This document shows, in pieces, positions 15,733-18,465 of a DNA stretch of 18,465 nt. The stretch is taken from the NCBI GenBank assembly GCA_009775705.1, contig VSQE01000052.1:1-18465 (forward strand), in the 5' to 3' direction. The notes under the pieces are model-generated. The model saw only the letters and a list, made by a program, of their open reading frames with translations, was not told the DNA's origin and did no database searches. Source of the DNA: Prevotellamassilia sp. Lineage in GTDB: Bacteria > Bacteroidota > Bacteroidia > Bacteroidales > Bacteroidaceae. Each line of letters opens with the position of its first letter. The first letter of the stretch is position 1. Both the position numbers and the translations under genes were made by a program.

Positions 15733-16661
15733 TTGCTGGCAGAATGGATGGTTGAAACTGAAACGGACTTGGCAAGACGATGGCAGAGTTTCTCGTGACG
15801 CGAACGCATACGGAAGAACAGCAGATTCATCACCGTCACCTCAAAAACCGGATACAACCAGGGGTGACCTGCCAACAAGGAGAGATAAAGAACAATGGCA
15901 CGGGTATTGAATGTCAGAATATTGGCATATTTCATAAGCGGACGGCTGCCTGCACGGAAGTCCTGACGCAATGACAGCGGCAACGCTCCTCCGCGAAAAG
16001 CCTCTTCCCAGCAAACTCTGAAACGTTGAAAACAAGGGGTCATCTGTTCCTGCGAACGGGTGTAGTTTCCATAAAAATAAAGGAAGAGTTTCCACACCCC
16101 GTCCCGCTTCCACGAAAGCGAACGGAACTCCTCACGCAACTTTTCGGAACGGTCCAACTCGCTGCCCTCCTCCCCTTTCAGGAAAAACAGATGGATGTTG
16201 CGATAATAGTCGGCCAACTGGCACTGCTTGCCATGGCAGACAAATCCGGCAAAAGCACAGAGCAACCAGATCCAGATGCCCCACTCTGCCTGCAACCGCA
16301 GGCAGATGGCAGCATAAATCGTAAAGAACCACACATCGCCGGCAAATCCGTCCAGCACACGTCCCCAACGGGTTTTCTTACCGGTCATACGGGCCAGCTG
16401 ACCATCGGCACTGTCATATAAATTAGCCCATACCAACAACAATATACCGATGACAGTATGGGACAGATCTTCAAAATAGAACATCACACCGGCGGCAGCT
16501 CCGAGAAGGATGGACAAAACAGTCACCACATTGGGGTGAACACCAAAATGATTAAAGAATCTTGCCCACAACAATCCCAACGGACGGGTAAAATGAATAT
16601 CCAGCCACTCTTCCGTGTCCATGGACTTGAACGTGGCAGCCAGATTATTGTTTTCGCTCAT
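15729..16661 (-). CDS. CDP-alcohol phosphatidyltransferase family protein
   Basis: A 310-residue membrane enzyme of the family that joins a CDP-activated group to an alcohol, as in phospholipid synthesis. The signature is D83-S-A-D86-G-Q-L-A-R91, eight residues, G100, RVL, D104. The last Asp, expected four residues after D104, is Gly108, with an Asp one residue later (D109). Several hydrophobic helices surround it (about 45-62, 68-82, 110-140, 265-295). A hydrophilic stretch of about 100 residues in the middle (about 155-245) makes it longer than simple members such as PgsA. It sits between an ATP-grasp gene (39-base gap) and a flippase-like gene (4-base overlap). The alcohol and donor are unknown; a serine, glycerol phosphate, inositol or modified head group are all possible. 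Confidence 0.88.
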   Translation of the reverse strand: MSENNNLAATFKSMDTEEWLDIHFTRPLGLLWARFFNHFGVHPNVVTVLSILLGAAAGVMFYFEDLSHTVIGILLLVWANLYDSADGQLARMTGKKTRWGRVLDGFAGDVWFFTIYAAICLRLQAEWGIWIWLLCAFAGFVCHGKQCQLADYYRNIHLFFLKGEEGSELDRSEKLREEFRSLSWKRDGVWKLFLYFYGNYTRSQEQMTPCFQRFRVCWEEAFRGGALPLSLRQDFRAGSRPLMKYANILTFNTRAIVLYLSLLAGHPWLYPVFEVTVMNLLFFRMRSRHEKLCHRLAKSVSVSTIHSASK

Positions 16662-16700
16662 TGCTTTTATTATTATATATATTATGTGTATTCTAAAAAA

Positions 16701-17546
16701 TCATCTTGTCACGCTTTCCACCAGTCGGCAGGCAATGGCCCGCGCAGCCTCGTCACGGCACGGCGAGAAACTCGGCCAGTCATTAAAGTCGATCAGAAGA
16801 AAACTCCCGTCAGACCGCACAATACAGTCACCGCCATACACCGTCAAACCGCTCAGACGAGCAGAACGGTCGGCACAAGCCTTCAAATCTTCCACATCAA
16901 AAGAAAATCCCGACGGGACACCGTTAATCTGTTCCAGTCCGAATTTGCTGAATCCCGGTTCTGCCGTCGGATAATAATAATAGAAAAAATCCGTACCTTC
17001 CACACCGTAGAATTTCACCAGATCCCCTTCCACATGCTCACATACCAGCAAATCGCAAATGCCGGCTGAACGGAATTCCGCCATAGCGGCCTCCAGTTCT
17101 TTTTCATCATGCAAAAAACGCACGTCACCGGCCGTTTGGGCGCAGGCATCTCCCCTTTTCAACCAAACCGGGAAATCCGGCCGTCTCCCCCGCTCCGAAA
17201 AAGATTTCGTATAGGGAACAGGAATTCCCGACTGCTGGAAAAGCGAAGTCAATGCCGAACGGGAGGCCTTCAGCAAGGCTGATGCGGAATTGAGAACCCT
17301 CACTCCATCTTCCTCCGCAAGCATCAACCTCTTCAAGACGTCCTCCCTGCGGGCCATATTAAAGATTCCGTCCGCCCCGTCCGGTAAACGGCTGTCATCT
17401 TCGCACACACAGTTCACGACATGGCCCATTCTTCCCAACTCTTGTGCAACCGCTTGCAGAATGGCGTCATCACGACTGACCGAATTGGGCGAAAAACGGG
17501 GCGAACGCCCTATACCGAGAAATGTCAGCTCCCCCTTAGTCCCCAT
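16701..17546 (-). CDS. ATP-grasp family ligase
   Basis: A 281-residue protein I assign to the ATP-grasp fold, whose members use ATP to activate a carboxylate and join it to an amine, thiol or other nucleophile. Visible: N-terminal SPRFSPNSVSRDDAI, the middle PVWLKRGD with a likely ATP-binding Lys, the LLVCEHVEGDLVKFYGV strand pair, and the C-terminal metal site D253-F-N255 in LLIDFNDWPSF. FFYYYYP is an unusual tyrosine run in the middle. The open frame begins 17 codons earlier, inside the previous gene; ATG 17546 gives an 11-base overlap and a sensible N-terminus (LTFLGIG). It may attach an amino acid or other acid to the lipid head group, but no substrate can be read. Confidence 0.8.
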   Translation of the reverse strand: MGTKGELTFLGIGRSPRFSPNSVSRDDAILQAVAQELGRMGHVVNCVCEDDSRLPDGADGIFNMARREDVLKRLMLAEEDGVRVLNSASALLKASRSALTSLFQQSGIPVPYTKSFSERGRRPDFPVWLKRGDACAQTAGDVRFLHDEKELEAAMAEFRSAGICDLLVCEHVEGDLVKFYGVEGTDFFYYYYPTAEPGFSKFGLEQINGVPSGFSFDVEDLKACADRSARLSGLTVYGGDCIVRSDGSFLLIDFNDWPSFSPCRDEAARAIACRLVESVTR

Positions 17547-18243
17547 GTCGCAAAAAATCTTCCGCTTTTCGGATGTCACCGGCATGGTCCACATCAAGAA
17601 TCTTACTGAACGGATAAGCCTTCAGGCACAAGCGGTCCTCAAGCAACGCACGCTGGAAATTACGCATCCGGCTACGCCCTTCCGCCATGCAACGGTGCAG
17701 CGTAGCCAACGCTGACGGACGCAGACAATATATTCCACCCGAGATATAGGCGTCTCCGCAATCGGCATCATGGAAGCCATTGATACAGTTCTCCGCATCT
17801 ACTGAAACATAGAGCGGCTTTTCATCATCAACAAAATCCGTCACGGCCATCATGCCATCTGAATCCGAGGCGTTGAAAGCCTTAATATATTCGGTAAATT
17901 CCTTTTCGCGAAAAATGGTATCGACCGTGGTGAGACAGAATTTTTCGTCTTTCAGGAACCGGCTGATTTCATAAAAACTATGCATCGAACTCGGCGTTGT
18001 CTTCGCCACGATCCGCAACGGGCCGAAACGGCCATCTTCTGCCATCTTCCGGACATGGACCTCTGTTTCGGGATGCAGACGGTTCACAATAATCACCGTC
18101 TCCTCCGCACCATTTTCATGAAAAATCCGTGCAAGACGTTCTATCATCGGTTCGCCGCCCACCGTCACCAAAGGCTTGGGCAAATCCACTCCTTCCCGGG
18201 CCAGACGGGATCCCTCCCCCGCCGCTATAATCGCAAACTTCAT
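17536..18243 (-). CDS. Sugar/polyol-phosphate nucleotidyltransferase (NTP transferase)
   Basis: A 235-residue Rossmann-like nucleotidyltransferase. The nucleotide-binding loop is AAGEGSRL (residues 7-14) and the next basic motif LPKPLV (21-26). Other family marks are TTPSSMHS, the metal Asp108 in LTTVDTIF, and the late D219 in DVDHAGDI. Such enzymes couple an NTP to a sugar or polyol phosphate, giving an NDP-activated donor; the short form without a C-terminal hexapeptide domain recalls LicC- or inositol-phosphate cytidylyltransferases. A CDP-alcohol phosphatidyltransferase two genes on makes CTP use attractive, but this is inference. It overlaps pdxA by four bases (ATGA) and the ATP-grasp gene by eleven. 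Confidence 0.88.
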   Translation of the reverse strand: MKFAIIAAGEGSRLAREGVDLPKPLVTVGGEPMIERLARIFHENGAEETVIIVNRLHPETEVHVRKMAEDGRFGPLRIVAKTTPSSMHSFYEISRFLKDEKFCLTTVDTIFREKEFTEYIKAFNASDSDGMMAVTDFVDDEKPLYVSVDAENCINGFHDADCGDAYISGGIYCLRPSALATLHRCMAEGRSRMRNFQRALLEDRLCLKAYPFSKILDVDHAGDIRKAEDFLRHGD

Positions 18244-18465
18244 TCCGCCTTCTCCTGAGTAGTATGCCGCTGACGGTCTCCGTCTTCCCGGCGTTCATGA
18301 TATTGTTTTTTCAACGGATGGGCACAAGCCTCATCGTCACTCAGGCGGTTGCGGTAAACATCAATAGCCATATAGACGGCCTGACGGAAGGAGTTCTCAT
18401 CGGCGGTCCCTTTTCCGGCAATGTCGTATGCCGTCCCGTGGTCGGGCGAAGTACGTACATAAGGC
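18240..18465 (-). CDS. pdxA: 4-hydroxythreonine-4-phosphate dehydrogenase PdxA, C-terminal end (5' end outside window)
   Basis: Only the last 74 residues are visible. They begin with VRTSPDHGTAYDIAGKGTA, the highly conserved C-terminal segment of PdxA, which oxidises 4-phosphohydroxy-L-threonine with NAD in pyridoxal phosphate synthesis. After AVYMAIDVYRNR there is a charged tail of about 34 residues (with HPLKKQYHERRED), as in Bacteroides homologues. Its stop overlaps the nucleotidyltransferase start by four bases, so it is transcribed with the lipid-type genes; whether it has a role in that pathway is unclear, since housekeeping genes often head such runs. Confidence 0.93.
   Translation of the reverse strand, partial: PYVRTSPDHGTAYDIAGKGTADENSFRQAVYMAIDVYRNRLSDDEACAHPLKKQYHERREDGDRQRHTTQEKAE

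Overview
The window looks like chromosomal DNA of a gut-type Bacteroidales species (Bacteroides/Phocaeicola-like). Several start points have the Bacteroidetes promoter form (TTTG about 19-20 bases before TAnnTTTG). Shine-Dalgarno signals are inconspicuous. The gene families are typical of the order: DUF4230 and DUF4738 lipoproteins, a clostripain-family lipoprotein, a B12-dependent ribonucleotide reductase with a C-terminal zinc ribbon, and a PpiD-like SurA/parvulin protein. No transposase, integrase, phage gene or CRISPR array was recognised.

Layout, left to right. 1-1123 (+): 3' end of a family-2 glycosyltransferase, overlapping a GNAT acetyltransferase. 1197-1270 (+): tRNA-Asp(GTC) with a clear promoter and terminator. 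1324-1798: non-coding stretch ending in a predicted promoter that overlaps a near-perfect palindrome. 1799-2944 (+): acyltransferase-3 membrane protein broken by one in-frame TGA. 3098-6167 (-): compact operon of two adjacent DUF4230 proteins, a clostripain-like (C11) lipoprotein peptidase and folB. 6286-6846 (+): DUF4738 lipoprotein, convergent with nrdJ (6949-9504, -) across a 27-bp-stem hairpin. 9868-10931 (+): YfcE-type phosphoesterase and a second GNAT, convergent with ppiD (11017-13215, -) across another hairpin. 13512-13776 (-): a probable free-standing structured RNA with its own -7 box and terminator. 13899-18465 (-): tightly packed six-gene run: pdxA (3' end only), nucleotidyltransferase, ATP-grasp enzyme, CDP-alcohol phosphatidyltransferase, LPG-synthase-TM/YbhN-like membrane protein, HAD hydrolase.

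The last run is the most interesting part. Activation (NTP transferase), ligation (ATP-grasp), headgroup transfer (CDP-alcohol phosphatidyltransferase), a flippase-like membrane protein and a phosphatase together read as a pathway for an unassigned polar lipid or phosphate-linked envelope molecule. That is inferred from families and gene order, not demonstrated. Other points worth attention are the structured RNA locus, the single nonsense codon in the acyltransferase, a CDP-alcohol phosphatidyltransferase whose last signature Asp is shifted by one residue, and a promoter-like sequence aimed into the antisense strand of folB.
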